A stretch of 64,000 bases of DNA from Desulfobacterales bacterium. GTDB taxonomy: Bacteria; Desulfobacterota; Desulfobacteria; Desulfobacterales; JAHDSC01. The stretch spans positions 60,666 through 124,665 of the forward strand of contig JAFGES010000024.1 of the NCBI GenBank assembly GCA_016931455.1. Direction: 5' to 3'. The notes below the pieces were generated by a model. It did no database searches, was not told the origin of the DNA, and saw only the letters and a program-made list of their open reading frames with translations. Below, in pieces: positions 10,328 to 19,269 of this stretch (position 1 is the stretch's first letter; the number at the start of each line of letters is the position of its first letter). The position numbers and the translations under genes are program-made.

Positions 10328-10515
10328 TTGTAACCTCTCGATAATAAATTATAAAAAGCTCATTTAATTTTTACATCGTATCAAAATAAAGGCAATTTTT
10401 TTATTGATTGAGTTTTTTAATTATATACTCATTTTTTGAATTTTCACATTTTTTTTCATTGGAAAAAGCATTTTTGTATTAATTACAAATTTTAATTCCT
10501 TTCATTTTTGATGGT

Positions 10516-10543
10516 TTGACATAACAGGGTTTGTGTTTATTTT
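10516..10543 (+). promoter_or_regulatory. Candidate sigma-70 promoter for clpB
   Basis: TTGACA (10516-10521), a 16-bp spacer and TATTTT (10538-10543) precede clpB by about 70 bases. The -35 is perfect and the -10 is weak. A heat-shock sigma factor could also act here, but no clear RpoH-type element was recognised. The remainder of 10328-10611 is very AT-rich without a gene. Confidence 0.4.
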
Positions 10544-10611
10544 AAATTCAAATAGATAAATGCACAAATGACTTTGCATATAAAATGAATTAGTAAAATG
10601 AGGAGGAATCC

Positions 10612-13194
10612 ATGCGTTTTGATAAGTTTACGATAAAATCACAAGAACTCCTTCAAAATTCTCAATCTTTTGCTTCTAAGATTAAAAACCAACAGATTGA
10701 GCCGGAACATATTCTCAGCACCATGTTAAGTGAAAAAGAAGGAATTGCACGCGCTATGTTACGTAAACTCGGTGTTTCACCGGATGAGGTCTCGGCTGAA
10801 TTAGAACAGGCTATTGAAAAAATACCAAAAGTTAGTGGAATCAGCGAGGTTTATATTTCTCCCCGCACGAAGAGTGTTTTAGATGCCGCTTTTTCCGAGG
10901 CTTCAAAGATGAAAGACGAATATGTAAGTATCGAGCATATTTTATTGGCAATCTCTGATGAAAGTCAGGGCGAGGCTGTAAAAATTCTTAATCGTTACGG
11001 TGTAAAACGTGAATCCATCTTAAAAGTGCTCCTGGACATACGAGGCTCACAACGTATAACCGATCCTAACCCGGAGGAAAAATACCAGGCTCTTGATAAA
11101 TTCAGCCGTGATTTAACTGACTTTGCGCGTCTTGGCAAATTGGATCCGGTTATTGGGCGGGATGATGAAATTCGGCGAATTGTTCAGGTGCTCTCCAGGC
11201 GTACCAAAAACAACCCCGTTCTTATCGGTGAGCCGGGAGTCGGAAAAACGGCTATTGTTGAAGGTCTTGCTCAACGTATTGTTGCCGGAGATGTCTCTGA
11301 GACATTAAAAAATAGGCGACTGGTTGCTTTAGATATGGGTGCGCTGATTGCCGGCGCCAAGTATAGAGGTGAATTCGAAGACCGTTTAAAAGCCGTATTA
11401 AAAGAAGTCGAAAATGCTGAAGGAGAAGTGATCCTATTTATCGATGAGCTGCACACTCTTGTGGGTGCCGGGGCGAGTGAAGGTTCCATGGATGCATCGA
11501 ACATGCTTAAACCGGCACTTGCTCGGGGCACTTTGCGATGTGTCGGGGCGACGACTTTAAATGAATATCGAAAATACATTGAAAAAGATGCCGCCTTGGA
11601 AAGACGCTTTCAACCGGTTATGGTGCTTGAGCCGACGGTTGAGGACACGATTTCCATCTTAAGGGGTCTTAAAGAGAAATATGAAGTTCATCATGGTGTT
11701 CGTATTAAGGATTCTGCCATCGTAGCGGCAGCGACTCTTTCCAGTCGTTACATTTCGGATCGTTTTTTACCTGATAAAGCCATTGATCTTATTGATGAAT
11801 GCGCCTCTAAATTAAGAATCGAAATCGATAGTATGCCCGTAGAAATTGACGAAATTCGACGTAAAATTTTACAGGCCGAAATCGAAAAAGAAGCTTTGAA
11901 GAAAGAATCGGATAAAGCCTCTAAAGAACGTCTTGCTAAACTTGAAGAAGAACTCAGTACGATGCAAGAAGAGATTACGGCAATGAAGGCTCACTGGCAG
12001 AATGAAAAAGATATGATTCAGGCAATACGAACGATTAAAGAAGAACAGGAACAGCTTGGCATTGCAGAGCAGCAAGCCGAAAGAGAGGGTGATCTCGCAA
12101 GAGTCGCTGAAATCCGTTATGGAAAGGTCGCTGATCTTAAAACTCGTCTCGAAGAGGCCAACCGGAAACTTTCGGAACTTCAGGCCGATCGTAAAATGCT
12201 TAAAGAAGAAGTCGATGACGAAGACGTTGCTGAAGTGATTTCAAAGTGGACCGGTATTCCGGTCAGCAAAATGCTTGAAGGTGAAAGAGATAAACTGGTT
12301 CATATGGAGGAAAGGCTAGGTCATAGAGTCATCGGCCAAACCGAGGCCATTGAAGCGGTTTCAAATGCGGTCCGCCGTGCACGATCCGGTCTCCAAGATC
12401 CCAATCGACCGATTGGGTCATTTATATTCATGGGTCCTACCGGTGTCGGTAAAACCGAGCTGGCCAAGGCGCTGGCCGAATTTATCTTTGACAGTGAGCA
12501 AGCCATGCTGCGAGTCGATATGTCCGAATATATGGAAAAGCATACGGTTTCAAGACTCATTGGGGCCCCCCCCGGTTATGTGGGCTACGAAGAAGGTGGA
12601 TACCTGACGGAAGCGGTTCGCCGGCGACCTTATTCCGTTATATTATTTGATGAAATTGAAAAAGCGCATCCGGAGGTCTTCAATGTTTTACTTCAAATTT
12701 TAGATGATGGCCGAATGACCGACGGCCACGGTCGAACGGTTGATTTTAAAAATACAATCATTATTATGACATCTAATATCGGCAGTCAGTGGATCCTCGA
12801 GTTGGGTGTATCCAGGCGCAAGGAGATGGAAACGCGTATCACTGATGCCTTACACGCAAATTTTAAACCCGAATTTCTAAACCGAGTCGATGAAATCATT
12901 ATTTTTCAAAATCTCAGTCCGGATCAAATCAATGAAATTGTTGAAATTCAAATCAAAAGGTTGGCAAAAAGGCTGGCCGACAGGCAAATTCAACTTGTTC
13001 TTTCAGACGAAGCGAAATCATTTCTTGCCAAAAAAGGGTATGATCCTGTTTATGGCGCAAGGCCTTTAAAACGTGCAATTCAGCATTATATTGAAAATCC
13101 CCTTGCTATGGAATTTCTAAAAGGAAAATTCTTGGAAGGAGCACATATCCAGGCAGATGTTGAAGATGATCGAATTGTTTTTGAAAGCCTCTAA
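10612..13194 (+). CDS. clpB: ATP-dependent chaperone ClpB
   Basis: ClpB is the hexameric disaggregase that works with DnaK to resolubilise aggregated proteins. The 860-residue protein has the double N-domain (1-145), a first AAA+ module with Walker [10 protein letters not shown] (from residue 206) and Walker [14 protein letters not shown], a long charged coiled-coil middle domain (about 410-525) that separates ClpB from ClpA/ClpC, a second AAA+ module with Walker [10 protein letters not shown] (from residue 607), and the D2-small domain ending [21 protein letters not shown] stands immediately before the ATG. A 7-bp inverted repeat (ATTCGAA/TTCGAAT, 13209-13228) follows the stop without a T tract. 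The gene is complete and probably monocistronic. Confidence 0.98.
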   Translation: MRFDKFTIKSQELLQNSQSFASKIKNQQIEPEHILSTMLSEKEGIARAMLRKLGVSPDEVSAELEQAIEKIPKVSGISEVYISPRTKSVLDAAFSEASKMKDEYVSIEHILLAISDESQGEAVKILNRYGVKRESILKVLLDIRGSQRITDPNPEEKYQALDKFSRDLTDFARLGKLDPVIGRDDEIRRIVQVLSRRTKNNPVLIGEPGVGKTAIVEGLAQRIVAGDVSETLKNRRLVALDMGALIAGAKYRGEFEDRLKAVLKEVENAEGEVILFIDELHTLVGAGASEGSMDASNMLKPALARGTLRCVGATTLNEYRKYIEKDAALERRFQPVMVLEPTVEDTISILRGLKEKYEVHHGVRIKDSAIVAAATLSSRYISDRFLPDKAIDLIDECASKLRIEIDSMPVEIDEIRRKILQAEIEKEALKKESDKASKERLAKLEEELSTMQEEITAMKAHWQNEKDMIQAIRTIKEEQEQLGIAEQQAEREGDLARVAEIRYGKVADLKTRLEEANRKLSELQADRKMLKEEVDDEDVAEVISKWTGIPVSKMLEGERDKLVHMEERLGHRVIGQTEAIEAVSNAVRRARSGLQDPNRPIGSFIFMGPTGVGKTELAKALAEFIFDSEQAMLRVDMSEYMEKHTVSRLIGAPPGYVGYEEGGYLTEAVRRRPYSVILFDEIEKAHPEVFNVLLQILDDGRMTDGHGRTVDFKNTIIIMTSNIGSQWILELGVSRRKEMETRITDALHANFKPEFLNRVDEIIIFQNLSPDQINEIVEIQIKRLAKRLADRQIQLVLSDEAKSFLAKKGYDPVYGARPLKRAIQHYIENPLAMEFLKGKFLEGAHIQADVEDDRIVFESL

Positions 13195-13264
13195 TAACCT
13201 TTTCTTCAATTCGAATATGGTTTCGAATAATTAAAAAAACATAAAACATACCAAATTAATATAG

Positions 13265-13708
13265 TCAGGAGTTGGATGAATCCGATTCCTGACTTTTCAT
13301 TTTATCGATCGCAGCTCCAATTTCCTCAAGCACCTGCGCGTAGCGGCCGGTTACCCCCATACTATCCCTATCGGCAATTTTGATATAAAAAACTCTTCGA
13401 CTTTTTCGAATGCCGGATAAATAGTTTTCGATCTTCCATTTGGAATTTATGGATAGAATTGTATTTTTAGGTGATAAAACTCCATAGTTGAGTTCAATAC
13501 CTTCAGGGCTGACCCGAACACTGCTGAATCCGAAATAAGTATTAAAAAACCATAATACGATTACAATCCAAATTGCAGAAGCGATTAGAACTTTTATTTT
13601 TTTGTTTAAAAAAGATTTTATCAACAAAAAAATCAGCCCGGCTAGGGCAAAAAACATAATTCCATCCTGCACATAAATGGATTTGATGATGAAAAGTTGT
13701 GATTCCAT
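13265..13708 (-). CDS. Small membrane protein, two TM helices with PH-like soluble tail
   Basis: The product (147 residues) is not recognised by name. It has two hydrophobic segments (about 17-32 and 39-58), then a soluble C-terminal half with alternating strands (VRVSPEGIELNYGVLSPKNTI) that resembles bacterial PH-like membrane proteins, and a Ser/Asp/Glu-rich tail. The ATG at 13708 has no strong ribosome site. The gene follows the terminator of the transporter gene on the same strand, so it is probably transcribed separately. It is a plausible protein because composition and segment pattern are ordered, but its function is unknown. Confidence 0.6.
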   Translation of the reverse strand: MESQLFIIKSIYVQDGIMFFALAGLIFLLIKSFLNKKIKVLIASAIWIVIVLWFFNTYFGFSSVRVSPEGIELNYGVLSPKNTILSINSKWKIENYLSGIRKSRRVFYIKIADRDSMGVTGRYAQVLEEIGAAIDKMKSQESDSSNS

Positions 13709-13730
13709 AAAAATCCTATAATGAAAAAAA

Positions 13731-13766
13731 GCCCCGCCTGTTATAAATCTTTATCAGACGGGGCTT
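13731..13766 (-). terminator. Intrinsic terminator of the NhaD-like transporter gene
   Basis: On the minus strand AGCCCCG (13766-13760) pairs with CGGGGCT (13737-13731), the stem continuing with one mismatch through CTG/CAG, and is followed by TTTTTTT. It lies 40 bases past the transporter stop codon. Confidence 0.8.
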
Positions 13767-13805
13767 GTTAATTATGAGTTAAATTTTATTTAGTATCGTT
13801 TTCAA

Positions 13806-15557
13806 TTAGACCGGTCGAATAAGAAACAGCCAGGCATGGGCAATCGCCACGCTGATGAGCATGTAGGGGAAGGCTGTTTTCATAAAACCGATAAAGCTGA
13901 TCTTATACCCCTTGGATTCGGCAATACCCATGGTAACAACATTTGCAGATGCTCCGATCATTGTACCGTTTCCACCAAAACAGGCACCCAGTGCCAACGC
14001 CCACCACAAGGTATTTTCAGAGCCCGGAATCACCTGGCTGAGATAGGCCACGATCGGAAGCATGGTGGCTGTAAACGGAATATTGTCGACAAAAGCCGAC
14101 ATGATCGCCGCGACCCAGAGAATCAGGCTGCAGGCAATATAGAAGTTGCCCTGTGAAAGGTCGAGAATCCAATCCGCAATTAAGGCCAACAAACCACTGG
14201 ACTCCACCGCACCGACGATAATAAACAGGAAGATAAAAAACATCAAGGTCGGCCATTCAATATCTTTTTCGATCAGTTCGAGCAGATCCACTTTATCCGT
14301 CACCAGTGCAATGGTAAAAAGAACGGAAGCACCCAGCAAAGCGGCAATACTTACTTCCATATGCCAGTAGCCGTGGCTGAGGAAAAGAAGGATGACAAAG
14401 AATAAAACAAACAAACCATAGGTCAGCAACTGCATATCGTAGATTTTGTATTTTTCTTTGAGCACTTGGATGTATTCGGTAACATTTTCTACTTTTGCAC
14501 TTGCATAGTCTTTGCCCCATACGAATTTGGAGAAAATGATCAGTGCTGCCATCGATAGGATACATACCCAGATCAAAGCCACCACAAAGTCCATGAAGGT
14601 CAGGCCGGCATAAGAACCGATCATAATATTGGGCGGGTCACCGATCAGGGTTGCGGTACCACCGATATTAGAAGCCAGTACCAGCGGAATCAACAGATAC
14701 AGCGGATTGATCGACAAAGAAATACAAATTTCAATGGCCACACCGGTTAAAAGAAGCATGGTGGTCACATTATCCAGAAATGCTGAAGAAACCGCGGTAA
14801 ATATCATCAGATAAACCGCCAGGACAAAGACCTTACCTTTTGCCAGTTTGTAGGAAATATAAGCGCACCACTGGAAGACACCGGTATTTTTCAAAATACC
14901 GACAATGATCATCATGCCCATCAACAGAAAAATTACGTTCATATCAATGGAAAAAATAGCACCTTCAAAGGAAAAAATGCGATATTCCGGATTGATGGTT
15001 CCAATGGTGTAGGAGATGGTCATCATTAAGGCCGCACCCAGCATGGCTGCAACGGTTCTATGCAGCAATTCAAAGGTAATCAGCGCATAGGCAATAACAA
15101 ATACGAGTGTAGAAATCCAGAAAGCCGGGCCTAAGACACGCGGCATCATCACGTCTTCCTGAATAAAATAATGGTTTTCTTTTTGCGCAAAATCAGCGCC
15201 TTCAAATTCAAGCGTCTCAGTCTTAAAACTGGCCTTGCTGGCCTCGATATGGATCTTGGAGGTATGAATTTTATCTTTTTCCAGCATAAAGGTCGATACG
15301 TATTTACCACTATGAGCGGTATGCTGCACATCGACTTCTTCGCCATTTACAAGAATCTTAACTTCAGCCTCATTGACCGGCTCTTTATGGCTATCGCGAA
15401 TAATACCGGAAATATTAATCGTATCTCCACCTTCAATCACTACCTCGTGGGAGGCGCTTTTACCACCGTGTCCGGCAAATACGGGTGTGGTGAAGAATGC
15501 CGCCACAAGTATCCCCAAAAAAATTAAAAGAAAAGGTTTCATACTCTTACTTCGCAT
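13806..15557 (-). CDS. NhaD/SLC13-type ion transporter with N-terminal periplasmic domain
   Basis: The start is set at ATG 15557, ten bases after AGGAGG; an in-frame extension to 15617 has no ribosome site. The 583-residue product begins with a signal peptide (KPFLLIFLGILVAAFFTTPVFA), then a beta-rich extracytoplasmic domain of roughly 110 residues (VVIEGGDTINISGIIRDS, with the look of a carboxypeptidase regulatory/Ig-like fold), then about 12 membrane helices of the ion-transporter superfamily that includes NhaD and ArsB (SSAFLDNVTTMLLL, GGTATLIGDPPNIMIGSYAG, AFVDNIPFTATMLPI, GGNGTMIGASANVVTMGIAES). Na+/H+ exchange is the best guess, by family. It has its own promoter and terminator. The added N-terminal domain is unusual. 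Confidence 0.8.
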   Translation of the reverse strand: MRSKSMKPFLLIFLGILVAAFFTTPVFAGHGGKSASHEVVIEGGDTINISGIIRDSHKEPVNEAEVKILVNGEEVDVQHTAHSGKYVSTFMLEKDKIHTSKIHIEASKASFKTETLEFEGADFAQKENHYFIQEDVMMPRVLGPAFWISTLVFVIAYALITFELLHRTVAAMLGAALMMTISYTIGTINPEYRIFSFEGAIFSIDMNVIFLLMGMMIIVGILKNTGVFQWCAYISYKLAKGKVFVLAVYLMIFTAVSSAFLDNVTTMLLLTGVAIEICISLSINPLYLLIPLVLASNIGGTATLIGDPPNIMIGSYAGLTFMDFVVALIWVCILSMAALIIFSKFVWGKDYASAKVENVTEYIQVLKEKYKIYDMQLLTYGLFVLFFVILLFLSHGYWHMEVSIAALLGASVLFTIALVTDKVDLLELIEKDIEWPTLMFFIFLFIIVGAVESSGLLALIADWILDLSQGNFYIACSLILWVAAIMSAFVDNIPFTATMLPIVAYLSQVIPGSENTLWWALALGACFGGNGTMIGASANVVTMGIAESKGYKISFIGFMKTAFPYMLISVAIAHAWLFLIRPV

Positions 15558-15710
15558 AATAATCATTCCTCCTAAGTTCTTATCGATATTGATAATCGGA
15601 AATAAAATCCCTTCCATACTTTAAAACACTTCACCACTTTCCATAAAGCAAATAGAAATATCAACTTATTAAAGAATTGACATTTCTATCGCTTTTAAGG
15701 ATGAAAGGCC

Positions 15711-15739
15711 CATATATAAGGATGAGCCTTTTGTGTCAA
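15711..15739 (-). promoter_or_regulatory. Sigma-70-type promoter for the NhaD-like gene
   Basis: Minus strand: TTGACA (15739-15734) in the context CTTGACACAAAA, 17-bp spacer, TATATG (15716-15711). Predicted start near 15704, giving a leader of about 145 bases. Apart from this, 15558-15901 holds no supported gene. Confidence 0.6.
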
Positions 15740-15901
15740 GAAAAAAAATTCTTTAGAGGGCAGCCCGATTTTATGAGAAAAAGCCTTAAAAATCACCCGT
15801 CCCGGACGGAGATCTATCGGAAAATCAAAAAAATGTTTGTAATCTCCTTTTACTCATTGTAAATATTATCAAAAGTAAAAAATGGATATGAATATAGTGC
15901 T

Positions 15902-16897
15902 ATGACGATTTCCGCTTCTGAAAAACTGCGCCGATTTTATGATCAATTTTCAAATGATGATCATGTTCTGATTGTTATCAATGCCGACCCGGATTCTCTT
16001 GCCAGCGCCTTGGCCGTTAAGCGACTGCTGTGGCGTAAAGTTGCCGGTATCACCATATGCCATATTAACATCATTAACCGTCCCGACAATATGACAATGA
16101 TTCGGCTGCTTGAAATCAATATTATCCATTTAGATGAAATTGATGAAAAACAATTCAACCGCTTTGTCATTGTCGACTCACAGCCTTCTCATAACGAAGC
16201 TTTTAAACGGTTTAATTTTAACGTCATTATTGATCATCACCCTGAAACCGGTGTTAAAGCACCCTTTCAAGATATTCGTCCTAAATACGGTGCCAACGCC
16301 AGCATTATGACCGAATACTTAAGAGCGGCAAAAATAAAGCCCTCTGCAAAATTAGCAACCGGTTTATTTCATGCCATCAAAAACGATACCAGCAATTTTG
16401 AAAGGCAGACAACCATTGAAGACGTCAGAGCATTTCAATTTCTGTTTCGGCATGCGAATATTTATCTTGCCCGCAAAATCGAACAATCTGAACTGAGACT
16501 TGATTTTCTCGAATACTTCAAACATGCGCTTGAAAAAATGCGTATACATAAAGACAGAGTATTTGTGCATCTGGGTCCTGTGGTGAGTCCGGATGTATGC
16601 GTACTAATAGCGGATTTTTTTATGCGCGTTGTCTCTATCAAGTGGAGCATCGTATCCGGCCTGCATGGAAATCTACTGATTATAATTTTCAGAAACGACG
16701 GCATTCGCAAAAACGCCGGAAAAGCAGCCAAGGAAGGCTTTGCCCAAATCGGTTCAGCCGGCGGACATAAGAGCATGGCTCGTGCGGAAATTGCATTGAG
16801 TGATCTGAGCCGATATGTAAACTACAAAGATGATAAAAAACTTTTGCGTTGGATTATTCATCGAATCGAAAAGAAAACTAAAAAAACAAAAAAATGA
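15902..16897 (+). CDS. DHH-family phosphoesterase (NrnA-like)
   Basis: The 331-residue protein has the DHH/DHHA1 arrangement of bifunctional oligoribonuclease/pAp phosphatases: NADPDSLASALA (27-38), the second motif IVDSQPSHN, the DHH motif IIDHHPETG, and the C-terminal DHHA1 phrase SAGGHKSMARAEI. Such enzymes degrade nano-RNA or 3'-phosphoadenosine-5'-phosphate. The first motif differs from the usual H-x-N-P-D-x-D: it has Asn for His and Leu for the final Asp, so metal binding may differ. It heads a run of five same-strand genes (MBL, precorrin-2 dehydrogenase, ccsA, hemA) with gaps of -4 to 53 bases. The ATG at 15902 lacks a clear ribosome site. Confidence 0.8.
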   Translation: MTISASEKLRRFYDQFSNDDHVLIVINADPDSLASALAVKRLLWRKVAGITICHINIINRPDNMTMIRLLEINIIHLDEIDEKQFNRFVIVDSQPSHNEAFKRFNFNVIIDHHPETGVKAPFQDIRPKYGANASIMTEYLRAAKIKPSAKLATGLFHAIKNDTSNFERQTTIEDVRAFQFLFRHANIYLARKIEQSELRLDFLEYFKHALEKMRIHKDRVFVHLGPVVSPDVCVLIADFFMRVVSIKWSIVSGLHGNLLIIIFRNDGIRKNAGKAAKEGFAQIGSAGGHKSMARAEIALSDLSRYVNYKDDKKLLRWIIHRIEKKTKKTKK

Positions 16898-16906
16898 TTT
16901 CAAAAA

Positions 16907-17701
16907 ATGAAAAATAGGGTTCTTAATCAAAGTCAAACGACAATCACGATACTCGGTTCCGGCACTTGCGTTCCTTCTCTTCAGCGCAGTTCCTGTTCGG
17001 TGCTTGCGGAGATTGATAGTCAAAAGCTGCTGTTTGATTGCGGAACCGGTACCATGCGAAGGCTCCTTGAGACAGGTACAAAAATTTTTGATATCTCTTT
17101 TATTTTTTTCAGCCATTTCCATCCGGATCATACCGGTGAGCTGGTTCCATTTTTGTTTGCTACCAAATACCCTGATGAAAATCAGCGGCAATTTCCGCTG
17201 ACAATTGTCGCCGGAACAAATTTTTCAAGGTTTTACAAAGGCCTTAAAGCCGTTTATTCGCATTGGATAGAGCTGGCACCTGGACTTTTAAATATTTTTG
17301 AACTCAATAATCAAAGCTATGACAAGAGCAAATTCGACGGCTTTTATATTGAATCACTCCCCGTTGAACACCGACCGGAAAGTATTGCTTACAGAGTTAC
17401 CGATTCCAAGGGAAAATCGTTCGTCTATTCCGGTGATACCGATTACAGTGAAAATCTCGTCACTTTATCCAAAAATGCAGATCTTTTGATCTGCGAAGCC
17501 GCTTTTCCGGATGCACTTAAGGTTGAGGGCCACCTAACCCCCTCATTGGCTGGTGAAATAGCATCCCGCGCAAATGTCGGCCGATTGGTTCTGACACATT
17601 TTTATCCGGAATGTGAGGCGGTAGATATTGCAAAAGAATGCCGAAAGACCTATAAAGGCCGACTGACCTTGGGTTATGATTTAATGAAGATAAAATTATG
17701 A
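16907..17701 (+). CDS. MBL-fold metallohydrolase, RNase Z-like
   Basis: The 264 residues include the signature SHFHPDHTGEL (His 70, His 72, Asp 74, His 75), an N-terminal ILGSGTCVPS typical of the RNase Z/ElaC and arylsulfatase-like branch, YSGDTDYS (metal-bridging Asp) and the terminal LTHFYPE His. It could be a tRNA 3'-processing-type or a small-molecule hydrolase; the flexible arm that marks true RNase Z is not evident. It starts nine bases after the DHH gene and overlaps the next gene by four bases (ATGA at 17698), so it is part of a tight operon. Confidence 0.82.
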   Translation: MKNRVLNQSQTTITILGSGTCVPSLQRSSCSVLAEIDSQKLLFDCGTGTMRRLLETGTKIFDISFIFFSHFHPDHTGELVPFLFATKYPDENQRQFPLTIVAGTNFSRFYKGLKAVYSHWIELAPGLLNIFELNNQSYDKSKFDGFYIESLPVEHRPESIAYRVTDSKGKSFVYSGDTDYSENLVTLSKNADLLICEAAFPDALKVEGHLTPSLAGEIASRANVGRLVLTHFYPECEAVDIAKECRKTYKGRLTLGYDLMKIKL

Positions 17702-18363
17702 AATATTATCCGGTTAATCTTGATATTGAAAATCTAAAATGTTTAGTGGTCGGCGGGGGAGCTGTGGGCACTCGCAAAGTCATGACTCTTTTAGACTGTG
17801 GTGCAAGCGTTACCGTTGTCAGCCCTGTTGTTTCCACTAAGTTAATTGAGCTTGCCGACAGCGGCGCGATCGGCTTAATGTTAAGACCTTATCAGTCGGC
17901 TGATCTTATAGAAATGTTTCTGATAATTAGTGCAACAAACAATGAAAAATTGAACTGCAAGATATCTGCCGACGCACGAAAACTGGGAAAACTTTGCAAT
18001 ATTGCAGATCGTCCGGATGCCGGTAATTTTATTCTACCGTCTATTATACGTCGCGGAGATCTGTTGATTGCGATCTCTACTTCAGGGAAAAGCCCGGCAT
18101 TTGCAAAAAAACTGCGTAAGGACCTTGAAAAACAATTCGGAGAGGAATATACAGAGTTTCTGCAATTAATGGGATCCATACGCAAAAAGCTTTTAAACAA
18201 AAAACACGCACCGGAAATTCATAAACATCTTTTTGAGAAACTGCTCTCCAGTGACCTGATACATATGATCCGGAATCACCAAAAAGAAAAAATAAATTCT
18301 CTGCTTTTTGAAATTTTCGGTCAAGGATACGAATACGATTTGCTGATGCGGTATAACATTTAG
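17698..18363 (+). CDS. Precorrin-2 dehydrogenase/sirohydrochlorin ferrochelatase-type protein
   Basis: The 221-residue protein resembles the N-terminal (Met8/CysG-B) part of sirohaem synthase, which oxidises precorrin-2 to sirohydrochlorin with NAD+. Evidence is the Rossmann glycine motif LVVGGGAVGTRKV (about 16-28), the conserved NIADRPDAGNFILPSI block and GDLLIAISTSGKSP. The methyltransferase half of CysG is absent, as usual when uroporphyrinogen methylation is done by a separate enzyme. It is coupled to the MBL gene by a 4-base overlap and followed by ccsA and hemA, a common tetrapyrrole arrangement in sulfate- and metal-reducing bacteria. Confidence 0.9.
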   Translation: MKYYPVNLDIENLKCLVVGGGAVGTRKVMTLLDCGASVTVVSPVVSTKLIELADSGAIGLMLRPYQSADLIEMFLIISATNNEKLNCKISADARKLGKLCNIADRPDAGNFILPSIIRRGDLLIAISTSGKSPAFAKKLRKDLEKQFGEEYTEFLQLMGSIRKKLLNKKHAPEIHKHLFEKLLSSDLIHMIRNHQKEKINSLLFEIFGQGYEYDLLMRYNI

Positions 18364-18382
18364 AATGCTTTTATAATTTTCG

Positions 18383-19216
18383 ATGGTGCTATTAATGAAG
18401 ATCTTGATCAACATTACTATTCTCTTTTATGCCCTGAGCACGGCAGGGTATATTTTCTATCTTTTTTTTCAGAAAAATTTTCTGCACAAAATAGGTTTTT
18501 ATTTACTGGCAACCGGTTTTTTGTTTCATACTTCATTTATAGGTTATCGTTTTATTCAAATCGGCTATATGCCTTTTTATAGTCTTCACGAGACTCTCTT
18601 GATAGCCGGATGGGCAATTGCCTGTGTCTTTTTGGCATTTCAGTATAAGTTCCATCTGAAAATCTTAGGTGTTTATGCGGCACCCCTTGCTGCGCTGATC
18701 ACAACTACGGCTTATTTTCTACCCAAGGAACCCGCTCAAGCTCAAAAAGTTTTTAAAAGTTTTTGGTTGATCTTCCATGTCATTGTCATTTTTATGGGTG
18801 ATGCATCATTTGCTCTCGCCTGTGGATTAGGAATTTTGTATCTTCTCCAGGAAAACGCAATTAAAAACAAAAACCACGGCTTTTTTTTCAGGCGGCTACC
18901 TTCTCTGGATTTGCTCGATACGACCGGATATGCCTGTATTGTTGCCGGCTTTACTATGCTGACACTAGGGCTTGTGACCGGCTTTGTTTATGCGAAAACC
19001 ATCTGGGGTAGATTCTGGGGCTGGGATCCTAAGGAGGTCTGGTCCGGAATAACGTGGCTTTTATATGCAGCTCTGCTTCATGAACGACTTGCCGTTGGAT
19101 GGCGCGGACGAAAATCGGCAATTATGTCCATTATTGGATTTGCAGTTCTTTTATTTACTTTTTTAGGAGTTAACTTTTTCTTGCAGGGGCATCATGGCGT
19201 ATTTACCCAGTGGTAA
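18383..19216 (+). CDS. ccsA: Cytochrome c assembly protein, CcsA/HemX family
   Basis: This 277-residue membrane protein has about eight hydrophobic helices and the haem-handling WWD-type signature WGRFWGWDPKEVWSG near residues 209-223, with flanking His residues as in CcsA/CcmF/HemX proteins. It would either present haem for cytochrome c maturation or act as HemX, controlling HemA abundance. Its position between precorrin-2 dehydrogenase and hemA is the classical HemX location, so both roles remain possible. ATG 18383 is used; ATG 18395 (MKILINITIL) is an equally good start. Confidence 0.85.
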   Translation: MVLLMKILINITILFYALSTAGYIFYLFFQKNFLHKIGFYLLATGFLFHTSFIGYRFIQIGYMPFYSLHETLLIAGWAIACVFLAFQYKFHLKILGVYAAPLAALITTTAYFLPKEPAQAQKVFKSFWLIFHVIVIFMGDASFALACGLGILYLLQENAIKNKNHGFFFRRLPSLDLLDTTGYACIVAGFTMLTLGLVTGFVYAKTIWGRFWGWDPKEVWSGITWLLYAALLHERLAVGWRGRKSAIMSIIGFAVLLFTFLGVNFFLQGHHGVFTQW

Positions 19217-19269
19217 AGGCCAAATACCCTCCCATAACCCATCGTTTTTAGAATCACAAAAATATTGCT

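Noticed and set aside
15677..15862. Plus-strand TTGACA and a 61-residue open frame upstream of the DHH gene
   Set aside because: No -10 at usable spacing, and the open frame covers the minus-strand promoter of the transporter gene; its product is featureless.
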